Source: Pyropia haitanensis
Lineage: Eukaryota; Rhodophyta; Bangiophyceae; Bangiales; Bangiaceae
Length of the DNA: 64,000 bases
Assembly (NCBI GenBank): GCA_008729055.1
Contig: SDUX01000002.1
Coordinates: 3,127,874-3,191,873 of the forward strand
Direction of reading: 5' to 3'
How positions within the stretch are numbered: the stretch's first letter is position 1; each line of letters opens with the position of its first letter. Under the pieces are notes generated by a model. The model ran no database searches and was not told the DNA's origin. It saw only the letters and a list, made by a program, of their open reading frames with translations. Position numbers and translations under genes: made by a program. This document shows positions 42,700-54,100 of the stretch, piece after piece.

Positions 42700-44095
42700 G
42701 CGGCGGGGGGGGGGGGGGGGGGAGGTGGTGGGTGTGCCGTGCTTGCGTCGGGTGGTGGGTCCCCTACTTACAGCTCCCTCGCTGCCTCGGGCCGATCGCG
42801 TGGCGTGGCGGCTGTCGCGTGACGGCGGCGGGTGGGCACGCCGCGCACTTGGCGCCGCGTCCCCCGTCAGTGTGCAAAGCCGGAAGAGGGGGGGCCGGCC
42901 GGCTGGGGGGGGCCAGCGACGGCGCTTGGCCCCCCCCCCCCCCTCCCCCCTCTGCCTTCCCCCCCCCCCGCGGAAGCACCGCCCCACCCCCCGCCGCGGC
43001 CACCCTGTCAACGTCCGTGGCGCGCCAGCGGTCCGCCGGGCGGCGGCTGATGGCAGAGCGGGATCGGGCGGGGGGGCGTCGGCGCTGCCCTCCCCCCCCA
43101 GACCCGTCGGTGCCACCCGCCCGCGGTCACCGTCGGCGGGCGCCCCCGCCGCGCCCACCGCGACCGTCGACGCGGGGCGGTGCCCCTCGGCGCAACATCC
43201 ATCCGCCGCCAGCCCCCCCACCCCCCCCCCCCCCCCCCCGCCACCATTACTACCATCCGCCACCCCCCTCCCACCCCCCCCCCCCCCCCCTCCTGCTTCC
43301 TTCCCCCCCCCCCCCATTCGTCTTCTTCCCCTTGCACTCACGGCCCCAGATTTTTTTTTTCTTCTTTCTTTTTGTTTTTTTTTCCCGCCCCGTTCCCTCC
43401 CTTTTGCACACCCCCCAGCCCACGCCGCCCCCCCACCCCACCCCGCCCTCCCCCCCGTCCCCGCCGGCCCGCCGGTACCGCCAACTGTGGCCGCCGCGTT
43501 TGCACGCCCGCCGCGCCGCGCGGCGGCGTGCGCGCGGACGCCACCCGCGCGTCGCGCGTCGCGCGGCGCGGCCGCCGCGGCCGCCGCGGCGCCGCGGCGT
43601 GGCGGGCGGCTTTCCCCCCCACCCCCCACCCCCCCCCCCCCCCCCCGGCGCACGCCCTCCCCCCCCCCCCCCGCCCCCCCCCCCCTCCCCCCCCCCGCGC
43701 CGGCCGCTCCCCCCCCTTCTCGCGTTGCGGCCTCCACGGCCGGGATCCGCCGGCGGCCGCGGGCGGCACTGGCTCGGCGGGGGCGGGGGGGGGGGGGGGT
43801 GCGGGGGGGAGGACGCCGCCGGCGATCGCGCCGTGCCGCCGCCGCCGCCGCCGCCGCTGCGGCCGCCGCGGCCGCGGCGTCTGCCGGCGGCGGCGGCGGG
43901 CGGGATCCGGCCGCCGTCGCCGCCGCCGCTCGCCATCCCCCGTCCTGTCGACCTGTTCCTGCCCCCCCCTCCTTCCCGCCGGCGCTCCCCCCCCCCCCCC
44001 ACCGGCCAATCTCGCCCCCCCCCCCCCACCTCATCTTCCGCCTCGTCCGCTCCCCTCCTTCCCCCGCCCGCCTGTCTGCCCCATCGACCGGTGGC
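42700..44095. other. Low-complexity upstream region of the giant Ala-rich gene
   Basis: Runs of C and G, CT-rich tracts and T runs (43350-43382) fill this stretch. Long frames read through it but encode only Pro/His/Arg repeats. The pyrimidine-rich part just before 44096 may be leader. Confidence 0.4.
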
Positions 44096-44940
44096 ATGGC
44101 CGGCTCGCCCCCCCCGCCGGCGGGGGGCGGGCGGCGCCAGCCGGCGGCAGCGGCGGCGGCGGCGGCAGGCGCCCCCCCCGCCTCCCCCCCGGGGTCGCCG
44201 CGGACTCCCCCCCCCTCGCCGCACCATGGCCACGCGGCGGGGCGGCCGCCGCCCCGGCGGTCCCCGCCACTGGCGTCCCCCTCCCCTCCTGCTTGCACGC
44301 CTCCCCCTTCTCCTCCTCTGCCTCCTTCTCCTCCGCCCCGCCCCCTGCGACCCGCCCTCCCCGTCGGTGCCTCCCGCAACGTGCCCGACGCGGCCGCCGC
44401 CAATGTTGGCGTCGCTGCCGGCGGGGCCGCCACCGCCGCCGCGGCCGCCGCCGACGCGGCCGCCGCCGACGCGGCCGCCACCGCCGCCGCGGCGGCGGTA
44501 CTCGCCGCCCTCTACCCGCTGCGCCCGCTGCTCGCCGCCGCCCGTGACGCCGAGGCCGCCGCCGCCGCCACCGACGGCGCCACTGGCGCCGCCGCCGCGG
44601 CGGCGGCGGCACGCCGCGTCGCCGCCTCCCGCGCGCACGTGGCGGCCGCCGCGCGGGCGGCGCGGCCCGCCGTCGCGGCGGCACGGTCGGCGGCCGCGGC
44701 GGCGGCCGCGGCGGCGGCGGGGGCGGCGGGGGTGAGCGCCGGCGGGGCGGCAGAGGACAGCGGCGCCCCCGCGGCGGTGGCCCGGCCACGCAGGGCGGGG
44801 GCGGCGGGCGGGACCGCGGGCGCCCCGCCGGCGGCGGCGCCGACGCGGGACACTGTCGGCGCGCCCGCCCCGGCCGCCGCCGCCGCCACCACCCCCCGCC
44901 GCTCCGTCACGTGGGCGCCCGGCGTCGGCCAGTCCATGGC

Positions 44941-44984
<44 letters not shown>

Positions 44985-45226
44985 GCCGCCCGCGCACCCC
45001 GCGGCGGCTGCTCGCTGCCGACGCCCGGGACGTCCGCGGCTCGGCGGCGGCGCCGTGGCCGCCGCCGCCGCCGCCGGCCGCCACGGCCGCGGCCGCCCCC
45101 ACCCCCGCCGCGCGCTCCATGGCCGACGGCACGCGGGTGGACGCGGCGGCGCTGGCCGCCGCCGCCGCCGCGACCGCCGCCGCCGCCGCCGCCGCCGCCG
45201 CGGCGGGCCCCGCCGCGGCGGCGGCT

Positions 45227-45268
<42 letters not shown>

Positions 45269-45870
45269 ACCGCCGCGTCCGCGGCGGCAACGACGACCGC
45301 GGCGACCGCGCCACCCGCCGGCGGGCGGCTGCTGCCGCTGCCGCCGCCGCCGCTGTGCCCAGCGTCGCCGCCGCCGACGCCGGCGCTGTCTGGGTGGGTG
45401 CCAGACGCGGCGGGGCGGGGGGGGGTGGGGGGGGGGCTGCTGCCGCTGCTGCGGCTGCCGTTGCTGCTGCTGCCGCTGCTGCTGGGGGGGGGGGGGGGGG
45501 GGGGGGGAAGGACCGGTTTGTGACCGCCCCGGGGGGGCGGCTGCTCGGGGGGTGGGGGGGCGCGGCGGCCTGCCCGGCCCGCCACGGCGGCTGCCGTCGG
45601 TGGCGTCCACGCCGGCCATGCCGTCGGCGGCGGCGGGGGGGCGGCTGCCGGGCGCGGCGGGCGTGGCGGACGCGGCGGGTGTGGCGACGGGCGCCACGGC
45701 GGCGGGCCCGCGGTTGCGGTTGGCGGCGGCCGTGGCGGGCGCGGCGGCGGGCGCGGCGGCCACGCCCGCGGCGGCGGCCGGGCGGCGGACCGCGGCGGCG
45801 GCGGCCGCGGCGGCGGCGGCCGGGGCGGCGGGCGTGGCGGCGGGCACGGCACTGCCGCCGCCGCCGTCAC

Positions 45871-45921
<51 letters not shown>

Positions 45922-46073
45922 TGCCGCCGCCGCCGGGGCCGCCGTCGTGGGAGCACGACCGCCTCGCGGCGCTCCTTGGCGCGCACCTGCGGGCGCTGCC
46001 GGCCGCCGCGGCGCGGCGCGGGGACCCGCCGCCCACGCCCGCCGACGCCCCTCCCCCGCTGCCCGGTGCCACA

Positions 46074-46130
<57 letters not shown>

Positions 46131-46214
46131 AGCCGGCCTCAGCCGTCGCGGGGCTCCCCGCCCAGCGCGTGGTGGTCCCCCCGCCCGGCCCGCTGCCGTC
46201 GCCGCCGGCCTCCC

Positions 46215-46258
<44 letters not shown>

Positions 46259-46837
46259 GTGGCCACCGCCGCCGCCGCTGCCGCCGCCGACGCCGACGCG
46301 GACGTTGACGGTGACGTGCGCGCGGGCGCGGGCGGTCGGGCCCCCCCGCCTCCCCTCGACGGTGCCCCCGCCGCCGCCGCCGCCGCGGCAGCGGCCGACC
46401 GCCATCGCCGCCGCTGGCGCACCGTCACCGCCGCGCAGGCGGCGGCGGTGTACGCGGCCGCCGAGGCCGCCTCCGCTGCGGTCGGTGGGGGTGGCGGCGC
46501 CGTCGGGTGGCGCCCGCACCCGCCCGGGGGGGGGGGGGAGGGGGGGGGTGGCGGCGGCTGAGGGGGGCGCCCGCCGCGGCGGCGGCGACGGCGGCGGCGG
46601 TGGCGGCGGTGGCGGCGGTGGCGGCGGCGGCGGGATGCCGCGCCGCTCGCCGCCACACTCGCCGCCGTCGTCGCCGGCGGCGGCGGCGCCACCACCAGCG
46701 GCGACGCCCGTGCCGGCGCCCGCCGCCGTTGCGCGCTTGGCCGCCGCGCGGTCGCGTGTCGTGGCGGCGGCAGCGGCCGCCGCCGCCCCCGTTGCTGCTG
46801 GCCAGCCGTGGCCGCCGCCGCCGCCGCCGCCGACGCT

Positions 46838-46870
<33 letters not shown>

Positions 46871-48296
46871 GCCACCACCACGGCACCCTTCGCCGCCGCC
46901 GCCGCCGCCGCCGCCACGGCCGACGACGCCGTGGGCCGACGCCCCCGCCGGCGGCACTGGTCACGGCGGCGGCGGCACCGCCGCTGCCGCCGCTGCCAGC
47001 GACACGGCCGCCGCGGCGGCGGCGCGGCGGCAGCGCTTCGCGGTGGTCCGCGACGCGGCCGCGGCGGGCGGCCGCCGCGCGCGGTGGGCGGCGGCCCCCC
47101 GCACTCCCCCCGTCACGCCATGGCACCCGCCAGACGCCCGTCACGGTGGCGGCCACAGCGGCGGCGGGGGTGGTGGTGGGAGCGGCGCCGCCGCTGCCGC
47201 CGCCGCCGCCGACGCTGCCGCTGCCGCGGCCGCCGCCGACGCTGCTGCTGCCGCGGCTGCGAACGACGCCGCCGCGGCGGCGGCCACCGACAATGCCGCC
47301 GCGGCGGCGGCCGCGGCGCGGCGGCGGCGGTTCGCGGCGGTGAGCGACGCGGCCGCGGCCGCCTACTACGCCGCGTCTGCCGGCGGCCGCCGCGCGCGGT
47401 GGGCGGCGGCCCCCCCCACCCCCCCCGTCACGCCTTGGCACCCGCCAGACGCCCGTCGTGGTGGCAGCCACAGCGGCGGCGGGGATGGAGGTGGCGCCGC
47501 CGCCGCTGCCGTGGCCACCGACAGTGTCGCCGCGGCGGCCGCGGCGGCGCGGCGGCGGCGGTTTGCGACGGTGAGCGACGCGGCCGCGGCCGCCTACTAC
47601 GCCGCGTCTGCCGGCGGCCGCCGCGCGCGGTGGGTGGCCCCTCCCCCCCTCCCCTCCGCCCGCCCCCCGCCCCCCCCACCCCCCTCCCCCCCCCCACCAT
47701 CCCCACCACCCCCCCCCGCCCCCCCCCGGCACCACGGTCACCCCTCCCCCCCACCCCCCCCCCCCCCGCGGCGGTCACCGCCGCCGCCGCGGCCGCGCGG
47801 GCCCGCCACGCGGGGTGGACCGCCGCCGAGGCGGCCGCCGCCTACGCCGCCGCCGCGGCGCGGCGGCCGCGGGGGGGGGGACGCCGCTGGGACCACCCGC
47901 CGCCGCTGGGGGGGGGGGGGGAGGCCGCCCGCCGTCGCCGCGTCGGCGCCGCCGCCGCGGGCCGCGTCGCTGCCGCCGCCGCCGCGGGTCGCGTCGCCGC
48001 CGCCGCCGTGGCGGCCGCTGCCAAGCGCGGCGCGGTCGCCGCCACCACCGCCACCACCACCACCACCACCGTCGCCACCACCGCCACCGCCGCTGCCGCC
48101 GCCACCACCCGCGGCGACCGTGGCGGCGGCGGGACCCGCGGCGACTCCGCCCTTGCGCGGCGCGCGCCCTCCCGCCTCTGCGGAAACCACTCCCCGCCGC
48201 CGGCGGGCGACCACGGCCGACCCGCGGCGCAACGGCCTGGTGCGGCCAGCCGCCGCGGCCGACCCGCGGCGCAATGGCCTGCTGCGGCCAGCCGAC

Positions 48297-48329
<33 letters not shown>

Positions 48330-49270
48330 TCCAAGGCCACCGCCGCGGCGGCGGCGACGGCGGCGGCGGCGGCGGCGGGCGGCGTGGCGGCGCTCCCCCC
48401 GCTTGGCTCGGCCGCGTCACGCGCGGCGGCGGCCGCCCTGCGCGCGGCGATGCACGAGCTCCCCCCCCCCACCCCGTGCGCGCCCCCATCGTGGCGGGGC
48501 GAGCCGCCCGCCGCCGCCGCCGCCGCCGCCGACGACAATGCCGCCGCCGCGGCGGCGCCCCTCTCCTACACGGGCGGCCGGCACTGGGCGGCCGCGGCGG
48601 CCGCGGCGCCGCCGCCGCGCGCGGCCGCGGCGGGTACGTTCCAGCGCTACACGCTGCACCTGCCGCCGTCGCGGCTCGCGGCGGGGCGCGCGTGGGCCGC
48701 GGCGGTTGGCGTCGAGGCGGGGGCGCTCGCCGCGGCTCCGCTGGGGGTGCCGCCCGTGGGTCCGCCGATTGGGGGTGGGCCGGGTGCCGTTGCCGCCGCC
48801 ACTGACGTGCCGCTGCCGCCCGTTGCTGCCGCGCCGCCGCCGCCGACCTATGCCGCGCCGCCGCCGCCGACCTATGCCGCGCCCCTGTCGCCGGTCAATG
48901 CCGCGCCGCCGCCGCCGGCCGCTGCCACGCTGCCGTTGCCGTCGCCCGCCCCGGTGGGGGTTCCCGCCGCCGCCACGACCACCACTCCCGCCGCCACCAC
49001 CGTTGCGGCCACCCCCATTGCCGTCACTGCCACCAGCGCGACTGCCACCGCCAGCTACGGCGAGCGCGGCGGCGTTCCCCCCCCGCCACCTGCGCCTCGC
49101 ATGACGGTGGCGCCCGCCCCCACCCCCCCCCTGCCCCCGCGGTGACGCCCCCGTTTGCTGGCTACGAGGTGCTGGATGGTGCGGCGGCCGCCGCCGCCGT
49201 CGCGCGCGGCCGCGTGTACGGCATCGCCCCCGACGGGCGGTTGCAGGCCCTGTCGGCGGGGGGGGGATGA
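44096..49270 (+). CDS. Giant Ala/Pro/Gly-rich protein with repeated Trp-punctuated modules
   Basis: ATG 44096 opens a frame (MAGSPPPPAGG) with a helical region near 44510-44720 (LYPLRPLLAAARDAEAAAAA) and a TPRRSVTWAPG motif near 44895. Coding-like sequence continues on the plus strand to 49270 through frame changes in G/C runs. Five imperfect ~40-residue modules occur at about 46395, 47025, 47315, 47545 and 47800. Each has a basic cluster and aromatic residue, (S/T)xxAAAxY or a shorter form, then R-x-RW followed by Pro-rich sequence (RRRRFAAVSDAAAAAYYAAS, then GGRRARW). The C-terminal part has TFQRYTLHLPPSRLAAGRAW near 48637. After a C-run frame change it ends FAGYEVLDGAAAAAAVARGR, VYGIAPDGRLQAL, stop 49268-49270. 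I do not recognise the family. Frame errors make the exact length (about 1,700 residues) uncertain. Confidence 0.5.
46078..46130 (+). repeat. (GGC)n microsatellite
   Basis: About 16 GGC triplets encoding poly-Gly, inside the giant Ala-rich gene. Confidence 0.85.
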
Positions 49271-49659
49271 GGTGGCGGGGGGCTTCACCGCTTTTTTCGC
49301 TTGCGCTCCCCGCCGCGCATGTCCCCCCTCCGCCTCCTTCCTCGGCTGCCGGTCTTCTTTTTTTTCTTTTTTGGTGTCGTCGGCGATAGGCCTGCCGGCG
49401 TGGGCGGCGCGGCTGCGGAGGCTGGCGGTGGCGGTTGGGGAGGGCGTGGCCTGGGCGGTGCGTGCCGTTCCGCCGTGCACCGCACCCACCTTTCTCAGCC
49501 TCCCCCCTTTCCCCCGGCCGCCCGTCTCTCCCCTCTTGGGCGTGGGGGGGAGGGGCGGGTGGAGCGCGCAGCGCGCTGGTCTCGTCTTTTTTTTTTTTTT
49601 TTTTTCCGCCTCTCCAACCCCGGCCCCCCTTCTCCCTCGACGTCCCCCCGCCCTCACCC
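49271..49659. other. Spacer between convergent genes
   Basis: It contains T-rich stretches (49355-49375, 49588-49606) that may serve 3' end formation of the plus-strand gene. No gene. Confidence 0.4.
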
Positions 49660-51110
49660 CTAATTTTTTTTTCTTTCTTGCCCCCCTCCGTAGTGTACAT
49701 ACATCCATGCCGCCGCCGCGGCCGCGGCGCGCAGTCCCCGCGCAACGGTGGCAGCACGAGTCTCCCGGGGTGGGGTGGCACGGCGCAGCCCCGCCGCCGC
49801 CGTCAAAGGCGGCCGCAGCGGCGGCGCCGCGACGGCGCGGCGCCGCGACACCACGTGCCCCGCTGCCCCGCTCGCCTCACCCGCCGCGGGTCGGCGGCGG
49901 CGGCGGCGGCGGCCGGCGGGCGCCGCGCCCCCCCGGCCGTCGCCCCTCGCCCCCGCCGCCCGCCACGCGGCCGTGCCACCCCACCGCGCCGCCGCCCGCT
50001 CTGACGCCGCGACCGCGTCGTGCCTGGCCACCGCCGCGAGCAGCGCCGTCGCCGCCCCCGTTAACACGGCCGGCATGCCGAGGCACCCCCTCCCCTCCTC
50101 GTCGTCCGTCGCCGACGCCTCGCTGCCGCCAATGCCGCCGCCGCCGCCGCCGCCGCCGTTACCATGGACGCCGTGACCGCCACCGTTGCCACCCCCCGCG
50201 GCGCGCCCGGCGCGGCGCCACCCGTTGAGCACCCCACACGCGGTGAGGTGGTGCCGCCCGTTGGGCGACCACACGTCCTCCCCACACAGGCAGCAGCGGA
50301 GGTGGCCTTTGCGGGGGGAGCGCGACAGGAGGGCCGCGAGGGCGGCCGACCGCGCCGCGCGGAGGGCACCGGGGGGGGGGGGGGGGGGCGAGGACCCGCG
50401 GGCGCCGCCGCCGCCGCCGCCCCCACCGACAACGGCACCGACTGGGGCGACGGCGGCGGCGTCGGCGTCGGCGGCATGGCGGGGGGCGGCGCAGCTGGCC
50501 GCGGCGCTGCCGCGGCAGGGGGGGTGAGGGGGGAGCCGGCGCTGCCGCGGCCACGTCCGCCGCCGACGCCGCCGCAGCCGCTGCCTCCGGCCCCCACCGT
50601 CGTGTCCGAGAGTGTAGGAGAAGCCGCAGCGGGACACCCGCCCGCGGTGGCAGCCGCCGCCCACAGCCAGAGCGGCGCGTCAATGGCACATTCAGCAGCC
50701 TGGCCGCTTCCCACCGCGCCCGTCACAGCCGGCGGACGCCCGCGCAGAGGCGTCGGCGCCGGCGCCGGCAGCGGTGGCGGCGCGGGTGGTGGCACGGCGT
50801 ATGGGGCCGGCAGCGTCGGCGCGTCGAGCAGCCAGTGCCGCGGGAGCCGGGCCACGCCCCGGCCGCGGCCGCTTCGCGCGACGCGGCCGTCGGCGACGCC
50901 GCCCGTGGCCGCGTGCCGCGGCAGCGGCGGCAGGCGCAGCGGCGGGGACGGGGAGGCCGTCACGGCCGACGCGGCGCCGAGCAGCGACGGGGGTGGGGCC
51001 GGCGGCAGCGGCGGCGCCGGCGGCAGCAAGGGGGGAAGGGGGGCAGCGGCGGAGCAGGCGGGGCGGTCCTCGACCACCCCCGCAGCGGCCGCCCAGGTAG
51101 ATCGCGCCAT
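49660..51110 (-). CDS. Zinc-finger protein with a UBZ4/C2HC-like finger, unrecognised
   Basis: ATG 51110 starts MARSTWAAAAGVVEDRPACS, followed by Ala/Pro-rich sequence and a more informative stretch (HWLLDAPTLPAPYAVPPP, then GQAAECAIDAPLWLWAAAAT). The frame then changes near 50600 and continues with LRAARSAALAALLSRSPRKG and the finger RCCLCGEDVWSPNGRHHLTA-C near 50255-50320, then SEASATDDEEGRGCLGMPAV and a basic C-terminus to the stop at 49660. The spacing CX2C-x(10-11)-HX3C resembles ubiquitin-binding UBZ4 or Rad18-type fingers found in DNA-repair proteins, but one finger is not enough to assign that role. The basic tail could be a nuclear localisation signal. The frame change lies between two GC repeats and may be an assembly error or a small intron. 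Confidence 0.5.
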
Positions 51111-54100
51111 ACGGTTTGAGATAGAGGTGTGGGAGGGTGGGTGGGGAGCGTCGGGAAGGAGGGAGGGGGGGTGGTGCTTCTTGATGGACACAGCGTCTAC
51201 AACGAGGGTGTGTGGGTCGGGCGAGGGCGGGAAGGTGGGACCTCGGGTTGGCGGCGGCCGTCGCAGGGGGGATCGGCCGGTAAGGGTGCCGGCGTTGGCT
51301 GCCGTTGAGAAGTGGCTGCCGCAGGTGTGAGGAGCTTGGCGGCGAGAGGGCGTCACGTCCTTGTCGGCGCGCGCACAGAAGAGCAGGGATGAAGGCGCGA
51401 GCGGAAGAGCGGTGAGCCCGAGCGGGGCGGTGCCTGCGGCGGCGGGCTTATGTATCGCGCGATGCCCGCCTTGCCCCCCCCGCACTACGGGGGCGCGGAC
51501 GGCGGCAAGGTCAGCGCCCCTTCGCGAGTCCCTTCCGCACACGGCAGCCGCGGCGGGTGGGGGGCGGCGCGGGCACACCCTCTCTCGCTTGGGCGCGTGG
51601 GGGGGCGCGCCTCTTCCCCCCCCCCCTCCCAAACGCCTCGAGCGGCCGCTCTTCCTGTCCCCCGGCGCGTGCTCCGTTGATGCGCTGTATGGCACCCAGG
51701 ACCGCCAACGCGGAGCGCCCCGCAGATACGGGTGGCTAGCCAGGCGCGCGCTGCCGCGCGGGGGGTGTGGCCGGCGCGGGCGCACAAAGCCTCTTCTCGG
51801 TGGCACCACTGGCGGCTGCGCCTCACGGAATGGGCGGCACGGACGGCTGCGGGTGTCGTGGTGTCGTCCCCTCTGGCGCGGGGCGGGGCCGCTCGTCCCC
51901 CCCCTCCCCTTCCCTTCGAGGCAGCGGGGGTGGCCGCCAGACCACTCGCCCAGTCGCAGCGGCCGTTGGCGCCGGGCCGCCGCGCGGGCGCAGAGGCGCG
52001 GCACGCCCGGCGGATGGCGACCTTGGTCGGCGGTGTGCACCGACGGTGGGCAGCGTGGTGCGGTGCTGGGCGAATTCATCTGCCCCGCGCACGGCCGCCG
52101 CCGCCCGCGCCGCAAGCGTGTCTGGGTTGGATGGCCGGCCTGCTGGGCGCGGAAGGCAGTGACGGGGGCGCGCGCGCTGCGCGCCGCTTCGTATTGGTTA
52201 CCGTCGCATGGAAACGGAGCCGTCGGTCCACAGGAAGGGCGGGATCGCCAAGGAGCCCACACCGACAGGCGCCGGTCGCCGCCGCGGGAATGTGGGTGGA
52301 AGCCGTCGGCGGGTGCGCGCGCGGATCGGGGGCCGGTGGGGAGATGAGGGGGGGAGCCCGCGCCGCTCTGAGGGGGAGCCCCGCCCCCGCCTCTGCCGGC
52401 GCGCTCGCCGCGCGGCCGCCGCCCGCACCGCCGCCTCGTCCCCTAGCAGCCAGCCGAGTGACAAGTGAGACAGCGTGGCCCATCCCCCCTTCCAGACGCT
52501 GATGCCCCTCCGCCTCTCGTCCTCAGGGGGAGGCCGCGGCGGAGCCCCGATGGCTCTGCGGCGCCGCCAGCTCGTCCCCGGCGCGAGATCTGTGGGCACG
52601 CAGGTCGATGTCTGCAGGTGGGGGTGCGTCTACCCCCCCACTTGTGCGCGGCGTGTGGCAGAGCGACGCGCCAGGGCGGGCCCCACCCCAACGGTCTGGT
52701 TTCAGTGCCTGGCAGCTGCAACGGGTGGGTGGGATTGGCGGGCTCGCGGGCAGGACCGGCATGGGGGCGCTTTGGGGGGGGGATTGCGGGGACTGGCCTC
52801 GGGGAAGAGCCCGTTTTCTTGTCTTCTCCCCCCGCCCCTCTCCTTCCACCCCCTTCTCGAGTGGCAATAGGAGGGGACCATCGGCCGCCATGGCTCACGG
52901 CGAGACTCGTCTCGTCTGGTCGCGATCGACGCCCGCCGCGGCAGCGACAACGATGCCAGAGCCACGGCCGCTGGCTCCCCTCGCGCTGACCCCCATCAGC
53001 CACCCCCACCGGCACGTCAAATGGCAACGGTGGGCATGACCAAGCCGTTGACAACGGCACACCACGGTCTCCCCCCCCTTTTGCTCGACTCGATGGCGAG
53101 TGGACGCCCGCACGCCCCTCCCGCAGCGTGCGTGCGCTGTCTGGTCGGGCACGGTGATAGCGGGAAGAGCCACCCCGTTCACGCCCCTACTCGGCAGAGG
53201 GGGGCGATTGAAAGGAAGGAAGCAGCGACGCGCGACCGCCGCCCCGCACACGTGGATCCCGCGGTGCGGGCTTGACCGACGGCAAGGCACCCGCTCGGTC
53301 TCTGTTGCTCCATCATGACTTGGATGTCTTCCCCTCAATTAGGGGGTGGGCGTCGCCGTCGGGCCTCGCGAGACGTGCTGGCCGCCACCCTACCGCAGGC
53401 TGCCGGTACAGAGGGGCATTCTGTGCGTTCGGAACGAACGCAGGGAGAAGGCAGAGGGGGCGCTGACCAGCAACAAAGAACAACAGACTGAGAGCTCTTT
53501 ACACTCAGCGCACCCACCGCCACACGCCAGCGGCCGTGGAAACAGAGGGCGGTGCGTCCCGAAAGGCGGTGCTCGCGAGCACCCCGGCCGTTGGCGGCTG
53601 GCTCCCGCGGCGCGCACACAGCCTGCTGTGGGGCCCCTGGCAGAGGGGGGTGGGGAACAGCGCACGAGGCGGGGAAGCGGCGCCCCCAGCGCGGCCCCCG
53701 ACGCACCCCCCCCTGAACAGCATCCTGCCCAGCGGGCCTCGACGCTCGCCGCGCAAGCAAGGTAGGCACGTGCCTTGCGCACGCCCACCGCGGGAGCGCC
53801 CCGTACAGTACCGCGACGCGCGGTGGCGGGCCCGTAGCGGGCCCGCCCGTGTCGTGCGGGGGGCGAGGTGGGCGGGGGGGCGCTGGTGGCTCGGCGACCC
53901 ACGACGCGGGCACAGCCAGGACGGACGGGCGCCAGCGAAGCGGGGGACCCGCCCAACTGACAGTGGCACGAAGCCGCGTCGGGCGGCGCCGCGGCCTGCG
54001 CGCCGCCGCGTGGCGGACGCGGCGGCCGACCCGCCGACCGGGCGGCCTCGGGCGGGGCCCGCCGGGCGCGGCGTGGGCCAGCAGGCCCGCCCGGGTGGAC

